Assembly (NCBI GenBank): GCA_046329585.1
Contig: JAXLUI010000001.1
Coordinates: 682,001-746,000 of the forward strand
Source of the DNA: DLKC01 sp002478885
Lineage (GTDB): Bacteria; Bacteroidota; Bacteroidia; Chitinophagales; Chitinophagaceae
Length of the DNA stretch: 64,000 nucleotides
Direction: 5' to 3'
The notes beneath the pieces are model-generated. The model saw only the letters and a list, made by a program, of their open reading frames with translations. It did no database searches and was not told where the DNA came from. The position numbers and the translations under genes were made by a program. The first letter of the stretch is position 1. Every line of letters starts with the position of its first letter. Positions 45,253 through 55,000 of this stretch are shown one piece after another.

Positions 45253-45355
45253 GCTGCAACGCTTCGGGCAACAGGGCTTAATCGAGCGGCCTCGCTGAAA
45301 CAAAATAGAACAGGGTGCTGATAGCCGGCAGTTATCAGCCCATACTTATACCCAA

Positions 45356-45406
45356 GTACAAGTGTGCGACGCAACAATGATGAAAAAAATACTGCTGCCG
45401 GGCAAC
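45356..45406 (+). repeat. Bipartite dispersed repeat (class A), copy 13
   Basis: GTACAAGTGTGCGACGCAAC, 21 bases, GCCGGGCAAC. With copy 12 it bounds a 203-bp inverted-repeat unit between the H-NOX and kinase genes. Confidence 0.86.
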
Positions 45407-45482
45407 AATTATTTCGTTTTTTGAAATGCGACACGGCCTTGTTTAAGCCTAGGGGAAGCAAGGCTACATTAAGATACATTTT

Positions 45483-48400
45483 ATGGAAAACAAGTTCTCA
45501 TTCAGCAGGACGCAGTTTACCAAACTGTTTCCTTTTTACATCCTCATCGACAGGATGCTGAATGTTATCGGCTGCGGAAAATCGCTGGAGAAAATCTATC
45601 CCGGTTGTGTTCAAAGTAAATTCAACGAAAAGTTTCTTGTAAGAAAGCCTTTTAAAGAAGTGCAGGATTTCGAAGACCTGCAGTATTTGGCAGACCAGTT
45701 GCTGGTGCTTGAAACAAATACCCCGGAGCCGGCAACACTACGTGGCCAGCTCGAATACCTTCCCGAAAGTAATGAATACCTGTTTATTGGTTCGCCGTGG
45801 TTTGGATCGGTAGAACAACTAAGAAACAATCAACTCAGGCTCGACGATTTTGCTTTTCACGATCCGCTGATCGACTTGCTGCACGTGCTGAAAATGCAGG
45901 AGATCGGCAATGAAGAACTGAAAGAACTGCTGCACACTATCAACAACCAGAAAAAGGAATTAATAAAGGCATCAAAGGCGATCGAAGATTTTGCATTGAT
46001 ATCTATGCAGGATAACGACCCGATCTTCAGGCTAAACATGTCGGGCGACATAATATTAATGAACCCGGCCGCCAAAGCACTTGTTGATTTTATTTATCAG
46101 GAACAACGATATACCGCTGCTGAATTATGGAAGAACCTGGTAAAAGAAAACGGCTTGAAAAAAGAACGCAGAATCTTTGAGGCTAAATGTGGCGATACCG
46201 TTTATTCTTTTGCTTTGAACTATCTCGAAGATCAACAGTACTTCAACGTTTATGGCACCGATATTACCGAGCTGAAAAAAAATGAGGAAAAGATAAGGTT
46301 ACTATCGCTTGTGGCAAGCTCTAACAAGAGCGGTGTAATGTTTACAGACACCTTTGGAAGAATTATATGGGTGAATGAAGGGTTTTGCAAGATGACGGGA
46401 TTCAGCCAGGAAGAAATACTTGGTAAAACGCCGGTTGAACTTTGCTACGGGCCGCTGTCTAACAAGGAAGTGCTTGATAGAATTCTTGATGCATTTTATA
46501 AAGGCCGGTCCTTCTCTGAAGCGATCATATATTATCGCAAAGATGGGTCATGGTTCTGGGGCAGCTCAAACAGTCAACCGGTTTACGACGACAAAGGCAA
46601 TATTGTACAATTCTATGGCATTATCGAAGACATTACGGAGAAGAAACAAAATGAGGACAGGGCTAGAATTTTATCACTGATAGCCGAAGACAATATCAAC
46701 GCTGTTATCATCGCCGATAAGGATGGCTGCATCGACTGGGTAAACAAAAGCTTTACAAACATGACCGGCTACCGCCTCGATGAAGTAATAGGCAAAAGGC
46801 CCGGCACAATTTTGCAAGGTGAAGAGAGCGACCCGGTTGCCATCGCCTACCTGAAAAAACAAATAGTGGCGGGCGAGCCGTTCAGTACGGAAATAGTCAA
46901 TTATTCAAAGCGAGGAAAAAAATATTGGGTAAGGATAGTGGGGCAACCAATAACAAATAACCAGGGTGAACTGCAGGGCTTCTTTGCGATAGAAGAAGAT
47001 ATCACCCGGGAAAAAATGATACAGAAGAAGTTGGTTGAATCTGAACAGAAGCTGCGGTATGCAATGGAAATGATCGGCGACAATGTGTGGGAGCACGATT
47101 TCAGTACAGGGTTAACAACCTTCTCCAAATCTGACCACACTTTGCTGGGCGTCAGTGGTAACAGCAAGGAAGAAAATACCCGCGCCTGGTGGGACGCAGT
47201 TTACGAAAGCGATAAAGCTATTCTTACCAATAATGACGACCTATACAGGAAAGGCATTATTGATCATCACACATTGGAATACAGGATCCGGCATAAAAGC
47301 GGTTCAATAAAATGGGTATTGGACCGTGGTGTGGTGATTGAAAAACACATCAACGGCAAACCCTTAAAAATCATTGGCACTCATACAGACATAACCTCAA
47401 TAAAAGAAACAGAAGAAAAACTTAGAAAGAGCCAGGAGCTGTGGAATTTTGCGCTCGAGAGCTCAGGAGTTTGTGTATGGACTTACGATTTTGAAAACAA
47501 CCGTGGGAGCTACTCCAGCCAATATGCACAAATGCTCGGCTATGGAAAGGATGAAGTGCAGGAAGATTACGACTGGATGCTGCATGTGCACGCCGACGAC
47601 AAAGAATTACTGCGCCAAAACGATCTGATGTACCTCTACGACCTACAGAACCAGCACTCCCTTACCTATAGGCTGCGCTGTAAAGACGGGTCTTATAAAT
47701 GGATTCTTGACAGGGGTATGCTGGTGGAAAAATCAGAAGATGAACGACCAATTCGTTCCATAGGAACCCACACAGATATTAACCACATAAAACAAACAGA
47801 AACAGAACTTGCCAACAGGGTAAAACAATTCCAGGCACTCTCCGAAAACGTCCCCGGTATTATTTATGAATACCAGTTTAGAGCAAATGACTGGGAGGGG
47901 CTTACCTATGTTAGCCCGGGAGTGGAAAGATTGCTTGGCATAAAACCGGAAGAGTTTTTAGATTATCCCCGGTATTTAAACCCGGAAGATCTTGTTGACA
48001 TCCGTAACAAGAACGCTCATAGCAAAAAAACACTGGAACCATTTTATGCAGAAGCAAGGTTACAGTTGCCTGGCCAGTCAGAACGCTGGCTCTCTGTACA
48101 ATCATCCTTTTCCTACCGGTCAGAACAAGGCGACATCGTTTATACAGGTTTTATTCTTGAAATCACTGAACGAAAGAACACAGAGTACCGACTGGAAAAA
48201 CAAAGGCAATTCTATGAAGATATCCTGAACAATATGCCTGCAGATATCGCTGTATTCAATCCGGCGCATGAATACCTTTTTGTAAATCCGCAGGGTATCT
48301 CCAATCCTGATGTAAGGAAGTGGATCATCGGCAAAAAAGATGAAGATTATGTAGCATACAGGAATAAGCCAATCGAAATCGTTGCGAGCCGCAGGACCTT

Positions 48401-50501
48401 GTTTAATAACGTCGTCAGCACAAAAACATCCGGTGAATGGGAAGAAAAACTGGCGGGACCTGATGGAAAAGAAAAATGGATACTCCGCAGGTTTTCGCCC
48501 GTACTCGATAGCAACAAAAACGTAACACTGGTGTTGGGTTATGGCATCGATATTACGCAGCGGCGGCTGGCAGAAGACGCAATAAGGCGAAGCGAAGAAA
48601 AATACCGGATGCTGATTACCAATATGAACCTGGGGCTTGTGGAAGTGAATAAAGACGGTATTATACTGTTCGCCAACCAAACTTTTTGCAGCATGAGCGG
48701 CTATGAAGTGGAGGAAGTCATAGGTCGGGAAACTTTTGAAATTTTACTTGGAGATTCAGCGCAGGTCGTTAAGAATGAAATAACCGAAAAACGGGCAAAA
48801 GGCGTTTCAGAAGCTTACGAACTTGCAGTTAAGAATAAACGTGGCGAATTAAAATGGTGGCTGATAAGTGGCGCACCGATCTTTAATGAGACCGGCGTAT
48901 TTACGGGTTCCATTGGTATTCATCTCGATATAACCGAACAGAAAAACCTGGAGCAGCAGTTACGTGTTGCAAAGAAAGATGCAGAAGAATCGTCCATGGC
49001 AAAAGAGGTATTTCTCGCTAACATGAGCCACGAAATAAGAACACCGATGAATGCCATCATGGGCATGAGCCGGCAATTAAAAAAGACGATCCTCGATGAA
49101 AAACAGCGTGGCCAGTTAAACGCGATTACCAGTGCATCCGAAAACCTGCTGGTCATTATCAACGACATACTTGACTTTTCAAAGATCGAATCCGGCAAGC
49201 TTACACTGGAACGGATCGGCTTCCGCATCAGGGAAGTGATAGAGCATTGCGGCCAGGTCGTTGAATATAAGCTGAGGGAAAAAGGGCTAAGGTTCGAAAG
49301 CTTTATTGCCTCTTCCATGGCCGATGTGTTTATAGGTGATCCCTACAGGCTTAACCAGGTTTTATTAAACTTATTAAGCAACGCTATCAAATTCACTGAA
49401 AAAGGCAATATCAGCATCAGCTGCACACTGGAAAGTCAATCTGAAAACCACCAGCTGGTTAACATCGCTGTTACAGACACAGGTATTGGAATGACAGAAG
49501 AATTCATGGATTCGCTCTTCAGCAAATTTTCACAGGAAGATGAAAGTATATCAAGGCGTTTTGGCGGCACCGGCCTTGGCATGAGCATCAGCAAACAATT
49601 GGTTGAAATGATGGGCGGACAAATCCGCGTCGACAGCAAAAAGGGTTTTGGAACGTCTATCTATATTTCACTGCGCTTGAGAATTGGCAGCGCCGATGAC
49701 CTGCCGGCTAGGGAAGACACCCTTTCTGATAGCAGCATTTTAAAAGGAAGTAAACTGTTGCTCGCCGAGGACAATGAAATGAACCGTATTGTGGCCAATA
49801 CCATTCTCGAACAATATGGTGCAGTGGTCGACAATGCCTTCAACGGCAACGAAGCCATCAACATGTTGAATGCTGCTAAATATGACCTCGTGTTGATGGA
49901 CGTACGGATGCCCGAAATGGACGGTCTCGAAGCCACAGCGTTCATTAGACAAAATATAAGCACCAGCTTACCCGTAATCGCTTTAACAGCCAACGCTCTT
50001 AAACAGGAACAGGAAAAATGCCTGAAAGCTGGCATGAATGATTTTTTGTCGAAACCGTTTGATGAAGAAGATCTCGTAAAAATGATCGCTAAATGGTTGG
50101 GCAAAGAAATCAATTTGCAGGGTGGCAGATCTAATTTTACAAAAGATAAAAGTCGACCAATGTATAACCTTGAAAAAATAAAAACGATCAGCCGCGGCAA
50201 CACGCAGTTCGTGAAGAAGATGTTGCAGATATTTATCACCGAAAGTATCAGTTCGGTTGAACAGTTGCGGGAAAATTATTCGCTTAAAGACTACGCCAAA
50301 ATAAAATCGATCTCACACAAAATGAAACCCTCTGTAAAGAATATGGGTATCGAGGCGATTACCGACGATATTCTTTTTATGGAAAACATGGAAGTGAATG
50401 ATGAAAACCTGAAAAAACTTGCTGTGTCACTTGAAAAGACCGTGAACGTATTAACGACTGTTGTTGAACAGCTACAGGAAGAACTCAACAATATGATATA
50501 A
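45483..50501 (+). CDS. Hybrid histidine kinase: HNOBA, eight PAS, HK, receiver, HPt
   Basis: A 1672-residue soluble phosphorelay protein. Residues about 5-165 (FPFYILIDRMLNVIGCGKSLEKIYPG) match the haem-NO-binding-associated HNOBA domain that pairs with H-NOX. Eight PAS domains begin near residues 170, 278, 402, 524, 653, 782, 913 and 1041. The kinase core has His1183 (NMSHEIRTPMN) and an HATPase with LLSNAIKFT, DTGIGM and GTGLGMSI. A receiver follows with Asp1473 (LMDVRMPEMDG) and an HPt domain with His1612 (ISHKMKPS). All four phosphorelay residues are present. The final phosphate acceptor is probably one of the two nearby response regulators. Confidence 0.93.
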   Translation: MENKFSFSRTQFTKLFPFYILIDRMLNVIGCGKSLEKIYPGCVQSKFNEKFLVRKPFKEVQDFEDLQYLADQLLVLETNTPEPATLRGQLEYLPESNEYLFIGSPWFGSVEQLRNNQLRLDDFAFHDPLIDLLHVLKMQEIGNEELKELLHTINNQKKELIKASKAIEDFALISMQDNDPIFRLNMSGDIILMNPAAKALVDFIYQEQRYTAAELWKNLVKENGLKKERRIFEAKCGDTVYSFALNYLEDQQYFNVYGTDITELKKNEEKIRLLSLVASSNKSGVMFTDTFGRIIWVNEGFCKMTGFSQEEILGKTPVELCYGPLSNKEVLDRILDAFYKGRSFSEAIIYYRKDGSWFWGSSNSQPVYDDKGNIVQFYGIIEDITEKKQNEDRARILSLIAEDNINAVIIADKDGCIDWVNKSFTNMTGYRLDEVIGKRPGTILQGEESDPVAIAYLKKQIVAGEPFSTEIVNYSKRGKKYWVRIVGQPITNNQGELQGFFAIEEDITREKMIQKKLVESEQKLRYAMEMIGDNVWEHDFSTGLTTFSKSDHTLLGVSGNSKEENTRAWWDAVYESDKAILTNNDDLYRKGIIDHHTLEYRIRHKSGSIKWVLDRGVVIEKHINGKPLKIIGTHTDITSIKETEEKLRKSQELWNFALESSGVCVWTYDFENNRGSYSSQYAQMLGYGKDEVQEDYDWMLHVHADDKELLRQNDLMYLYDLQNQHSLTYRLRCKDGSYKWILDRGMLVEKSEDERPIRSIGTHTDINHIKQTETELANRVKQFQALSENVPGIIYEYQFRANDWEGLTYVSPGVERLLGIKPEEFLDYPRYLNPEDLVDIRNKNAHSKKTLEPFYAEARLQLPGQSERWLSVQSSFSYRSEQGDIVYTGFILEITERKNTEYRLEKQRQFYEDILNNMPADIAVFNPAHEYLFVNPQGISNPDVRKWIIGKKDEDYVAYRNKPIEIVASRRTLFNNVVSTKTSGEWEEKLAGPDGKEKWILRRFSPVLDSNKNVTLVLGYGIDITQRRLAEDAIRRSEEKYRMLITNMNLGLVEVNKDGIILFANQTFCSMSGYEVEEVIGRETFEILLGDSAQVVKNEITEKRAKGVSEAYELAVKNKRGELKWWLISGAPIFNETGVFTGSIGIHLDITEQKNLEQQLRVAKKDAEESSMAKEVFLANMSHEIRTPMNAIMGMSRQLKKTILDEKQRGQLNAITSASENLLVIINDILDFSKIESGKLTLERIGFRIREVIEHCGQVVEYKLREKGLRFESFIASSMADVFIGDPYRLNQVLLNLLSNAIKFTEKGNISISCTLESQSENHQLVNIAVTDTGIGMTEEFMDSLFSKFSQEDESISRRFGGTGLGMSISKQLVEMMGGQIRVDSKKGFGTSIYISLRLRIGSADDLPAREDTLSDSSILKGSKLLLAEDNEMNRIVANTILEQYGAVVDNAFNGNEAINMLNAAKYDLVLMDVRMPEMDGLEATAFIRQNISTSLPVIALTANALKQEQEKCLKAGMNDFLSKPFDEEDLVKMIAKWLGKEINLQGGRSNFTKDKSRPMYNLEKIKTISRGNTQFVKKMLQIFITESISSVEQLRENYSLKDYAKIKSISHKMKPSVKNMGIEAITDDILFMENMEVNDENLKKLAVSLEKTVNVLTTVVEQLQEELNNMI

Positions 50502-50520
50502 CGGTTTGGTTAACCATTTA

Positions 50521-51657
50521 TCATAATTCCGCAAAAGTGGTAATCGTCATGGTTTGGTTATGAAGATCACTACAACTGCCTGCCCTTTGCGGAGATATTT
50601 CGCCGTAAGAATAAAAGCCGGTTATTGTAGCAGCATCCGGGAAAAACTTTACCGCAGAAGCAATTTCTTCTTTTATCCTTTCGCCTAAAACCAGTTTTCT
50701 TCCAACACAACTGATGAGGAGTACCAGTGATGGCTGGGCAGCAGAAAAAACGCTGGCCTTATTGGCCGCTTCGCCGGCACTGTTGATCAGCTTTTCAAAA
50801 TCGGCCTTCATAAACCGAACTCTTGCGCCAACAGGCATATCGCCGGCAAAAGTCATCGATTTCGCGGCTTCGTTTATTTTAAGAATGGTTCGCACCACAG
50901 GCACATCATCCTCTTTTGCTTTGATAGAAAGCGGGAACAGCAAAGCCGATCCCGGCAACTCCTCTGCGTATTTGCCAAGGTATTTTTTATAAAGGTCAAG
51001 TGCGCTTATGTTGTCAATTTCTGTAAGCACATTCGATTCTGCAGCAGTAATCTTTCTCTCCGGGCCAAACTCTTCCCAGCCGCCCTTCAATCCGTAACCG
51101 ATCTTAATGCGGTCTCCATAAAAACCTACCAGCACAACATTGCCTTCCTTAATGTCTTCATTAAGGCCAACAATTGTTTTTTCAAATCTTGCAGCATCAC
51201 CAGCCAGCCCACCGGTAACAGTAACCTCGTTATCCAGCGCATTTTTAACGGCCTCCGTAAGCTCTGTTCCATTAACAAGGTTACCATCTGAAAGCAGTAA
51301 TACATAAGACAACCCTTGCCTGTCCAGTTTTTCTGCAACATATTTTCCCAGTTCATACGAATTGCTGAAAGCACTGATGTTGCCAACACTGTAAGCAAGT
51401 GCTGTGTGCTCAAGATAGATGCCTGTTACAACGATGCTTTCGTCATGCACATCATTTTTATAAATTTCGCCCGAAGTGCTGCAGATAACCACATCGGCTA
51501 AGGGCAAATGCTTCTTTACTTCCGGTAAAACATTTGTGTGGTCGAGCAAGATGCGATCGCCAAATACCAGCGCAATCTGGCACAACGCAGCATCGGCAGG
51601 CAACTCATCAGTGCCCGTCCAGGAATTGTTCTTAAAGTGGAAGCCAAACGTTTTCAT
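50521..51657 (-). CDS. FIST-domain sensory protein (NosP-like)
   Basis: A 378-residue protein with FIST_N (about 30-215; CSTSGEIYKN, VTGGLAGDAARFEKT, VGFYGDRIKIGYGLKGGWEEFG) and FIST_C (about 220-365; ALDLYKKYLG, ATITGFYSYGEISP). FIST proteins bind small ligands, and the NosP subgroup is an experimentally described haem nitric-oxide sensor working with hybrid kinases. It is convergent with the hybrid kinase gene, 20 bases apart. Whether this copy binds haem cannot be told from sequence here. Confidence 0.9.
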   Translation of the reverse strand: MKTFGFHFKNNSWTGTDELPADAALCQIALVFGDRILLDHTNVLPEVKKHLPLADVVICSTSGEIYKNDVHDESIVVTGIYLEHTALAYSVGNISAFSNSYELGKYVAEKLDRQGLSYVLLLSDGNLVNGTELTEAVKNALDNEVTVTGGLAGDAARFEKTIVGLNEDIKEGNVVLVGFYGDRIKIGYGLKGGWEEFGPERKITAAESNVLTEIDNISALDLYKKYLGKYAEELPGSALLFPLSIKAKEDDVPVVRTILKINEAAKSMTFAGDMPVGARVRFMKADFEKLINSAGEAANKASVFSAAQPSLVLLISCVGRKLVLGERIKEEIASAVKFFPDAATITGFYSYGEISPQRAGSCSDLHNQTMTITTFAEL

Positions 51658-51758
51658 ACTAAACTTTTTTATTCTTTTGGTGCATACACAGGGGCTCCGT
51701 TAAAAGGGGTACTGCAATTCAAGCACGGTTATCAGTGTGGACGGATCAATCTTATTTA

Positions 51759-51807
51759 CCCGGCAATATAACAACAATCAGGCTTTGGTTGCGTCGCACA
51801 CTTGTAC
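51759..51807 (-). repeat. Bipartite dispersed repeat (class A), copy 14
   Basis: Minus strand: GTACAAGTGTGCGACGCAAC, 22 bases, TGCCGGGTAA. Confidence 0.86.
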
Positions 51808-51930
51808 TTTTTTGCCCTTATCAGCTTTATTTTATGGTTTTATAATTTCTCTCTTAAACCGTTAGGTGTTTATTAATTGCGGGTTAGATATTTTAGGCTT
51901 ACCAACGCTGCGCAGCGAACAGGAAGTTGC

Positions 51931-51974
51931 AGTGTGCGACGCAAGAAAAGCTCCATTTATTTACTTTAGCCCGG
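51931..51974 (+). repeat. Bipartite dispersed repeat (class A), copy 15
   Basis: AGTGTGCGACGCAAG, 22 bases, AGCCCGG. Head-to-head with copy 14, bounding 216 bp. Confidence 0.84.
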
Positions 51975-52004
51975 TTAAAAAATGGTCTTTTTACAAAATG
52001 CAAA

Positions 52005-52033
52005 AATGAAACCAGGGCCAGCCTGGTTTCATT
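52005..52033 (-). terminator. Terminator of the large surface protein gene
   Basis: A perfect 12-bp stem, AATGAAACCAGG / CCTGGTTTCATT, loop of five; on the minus strand it is followed by TTTTTG. It lies 26 bases beyond the stop codon. Confidence 0.85.
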
Positions 52034-52059
52034 AAAGCTATTTTCACAACACTTTGCGC

Positions 52060-55000
52060 TTACATGCGCCTTCCAAACATCACAAGCTTTGAGTAAGCCT
52101 CATTTTCCGAATCGGTTACCTTAACCATATACATGCCGTTGAGCACGATTGGTATGTTTAACCTTAACTCTTCTGCGCTATTGAAAGTTTTTGACAACAC
52201 TACCCTTCCGCCAAGATCCAGGATGTCAACACGACGTACTACCTTATTGGTGAACTTGCCCATTTTGTGAATGAGTGATATGTATATCACATCGGCCGCA
52301 GGGTTTGGATAAGTCTTGACTTCTATCATGCTTTCTTCCTGCTGCTTCGATTGTATCGTGTTCAGCACCTGGTTGGTGTGTGTGGGTTGGTAAGCATCGA
52401 ACTGTATGCTTGCATTGTTGCGGAGCTTCGTGCCGGCTTTAATGTCTTTAGCTGGCATGATGCTGAAAGTAACATAGCCCTGGCTGTTACGCGCATCGGT
52501 AAGTGAATCACTGAGATAAATATTGCTCCAGTTAAAGCTTACGGTATTGCTGTTCATGCTTACATCAAGACCTTCATGACTTGCGCTCACAACCTTTAAA
52601 GTGGCAAGGTCAAGACCTTCGGGCAACTTATCTTCAATACGAACCGAAGTAGCTGCATGATTACCATTATTCTGGAAACGGATCGTATAAGTCAGCAACT
52701 GGTTTGGCTGTATAAATCCTTCTTTGCCATAACCTACAGGTACAACCTGTATATCATTGGGATCAATTGCTCCAACAACAGTGTATGATTGGTTAACTGC
52801 ATTGTCGGTAGCTGTGCAATCGCCGCTTAGTCCATCAACCCATCCGTTAACCGCAACACTGCTTCCGATACCAAGTGTTGCATCAACGCTGTCGGTGAAA
52901 GAGATTACCTGTGTCTGGAAGGGATCAAGCTTTTCTATCTGCCATGTATATGTTTTGTAATTGACATTGTTCTCCGTTGTGCTCGCCACCTTAGTAAAAG
53001 CAACGCTGTTGTTAGCTACAACATAAGAAGCGGGAGCTTTGAAATTCGCACTGAAATTTGTTGCTGCAACTCTGCCGTTGTTGGTAATAATCATATTGAA
53101 ATTATTGTTACCAAAACCTTTTCTTATAGCAGTTCCGCCCATTACCAGGTTGATGTCGGTGCTGTTGCACTTTGCTGTTGCAGGAACATAAATGGTATCC
53201 TTAAGGCCTTTGCCTGCGTCGATCGTATATGAGTTAACATTGGAACAAGCGGTTGAAACACCTTTTTCTTCCGATACGGTAAAGCTATAGGTTCCCGTTG
53301 CAACGTTTGTGCTAAAGTAACCGGCATCATTGGTATAAAGTTTTGTGCCTGTTCCTGTATTGTTTACTGCTGCTCTTGCAACAAGTGGTTCACCCGCATC
53401 TCTTACACAGTTATTATTGTTGTCGAAGAATACAGCACCTTTTATGTTAGCGAACTGTGTTTCAGTAACCTTGAGTATTTGTTTCGGGTTCACTTTGGTC
53501 AACACCTGTACAATACCGCTGGGCCATTTAATTTTTATTGAGTCAACAGTGGTTGCGTTACCTAAGCCGAAATGCTGTGTAAAGCTGCTTTGTCCGCCAA
53601 AACCACTCTGGGCATTTACTTCACGCATCTGCCAGGTATTGTTTGCTTTTACAAAGACCTTCGCTCCTATGGCTGAACCATTGGAAACCTTTGCCTGTAA
53701 TGCAATTTCAATCCAGCTGTTGCTATTGCCGTTATTGGTATAAAACCCGTTAAGTTCATTGTTGGTTGTTGCAACGAAGAGATCAAGATCGCCATCGTGG
53801 TCAAAGTCGCTCCATGCATGGCCTTTGGAATTTCCAAAGTCAAAGGATGGAAGTTCATCGTCTTTCCTGGTGAAACCGCCCTTTCCGTTGTTGATGTAAA
53901 GGAATTTAAGCCCTGTATCATTGGTTACATAAAGGTCAAGGTCGCCATCGTTATCAATATCTGCAAAACTGCAACCATGCGAAGTACCTTTATCTGTTAC
54001 ACAAGGCTGGTCGGTGATCTTTGTAAACACGCCTTTACCATCATTCCTGTAGAGATAATTTCCTGAAGAGTTTGCATTCGTTACAAACAGGTCCATGTCG
54101 CCATCATTGTCATAATCACCCCAGCAACTACCGACAGAATTGCTACCATCTTTTGTTATGGCGTTATCGACCTTTACAAAATTACCGTTGCCTTCGTTGT
54201 GGAATAAAGAGTTCTTATAACCGGTACCGTTAGGAACAAACAAATCCGGGAATCCATCTCCATCATAATCACACCATGTTGGTCCCATTGACTGGTTAGC
54301 CTCAGAAGGTATTACACTTGTTTGCTGTTTGGTAAATGTATTGTTACCGTTATTGCGGTAAAGCTCATTGTATTTGGTGGCAAAATAGTTGCACACAAAA
54401 AGATCAAGATTGTTGTCGTTGTCAAAGTCTGCAAAACCACCGCCAAAGTAATAAGACACGTTCTTGGTGAATTCAGGTGTGTTATCCCTCACGAAAGTTC
54501 CGTTATTGTTCTTGTAGAAAAAGTTTGTCTTACGGGTATTGTTTAATACGATAGCATCAAGATCACCATCGTTGTCTACATCCGCCCAGCTGCTGGTAAC
54601 ACTGATGGCAGAATCTGTCGCAATAGGCGAACCGGTATATTTGCTGAAAGCCCCATTTTTGTTGTTCACATACAGAATATTCGCTTTATAGCTTCTTCTG
54701 TCAGTGACAAAAAGATCGTCATAGCCGTCGTTGTTAAAATCAACCCAGCTGGCTGTCCAGGAGTCTGTACTGTCTTTGGTAACGATATTATCGTTGTATT
54801 TACTAAAAATAAGCTTGGAAGTATTGGTGGTATTTACACTCACCACTTCGGCGGTAACTGTTTGTTGTACCTGGTTATCAACTTTACCCGTAACAACGGT
54901 TTCGACCGTGGTGTTAATGGTACCGTTGATCGGCGTGCCGGAGCTGTTGGAGCCCGATGCTTTACACTTTGTTTCTACCGTGTACTGTGATTGTGGGTTA

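Larger units (their letters stand above)
51658..52059. other. 402-base intergenic region with inverted repeat pair and terminator
   Basis: Holds two head-to-head class A repeats (51759-51807, 51931-51974) and the terminator of the large surface protein gene. No gene recognised. Confidence 0.65.
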
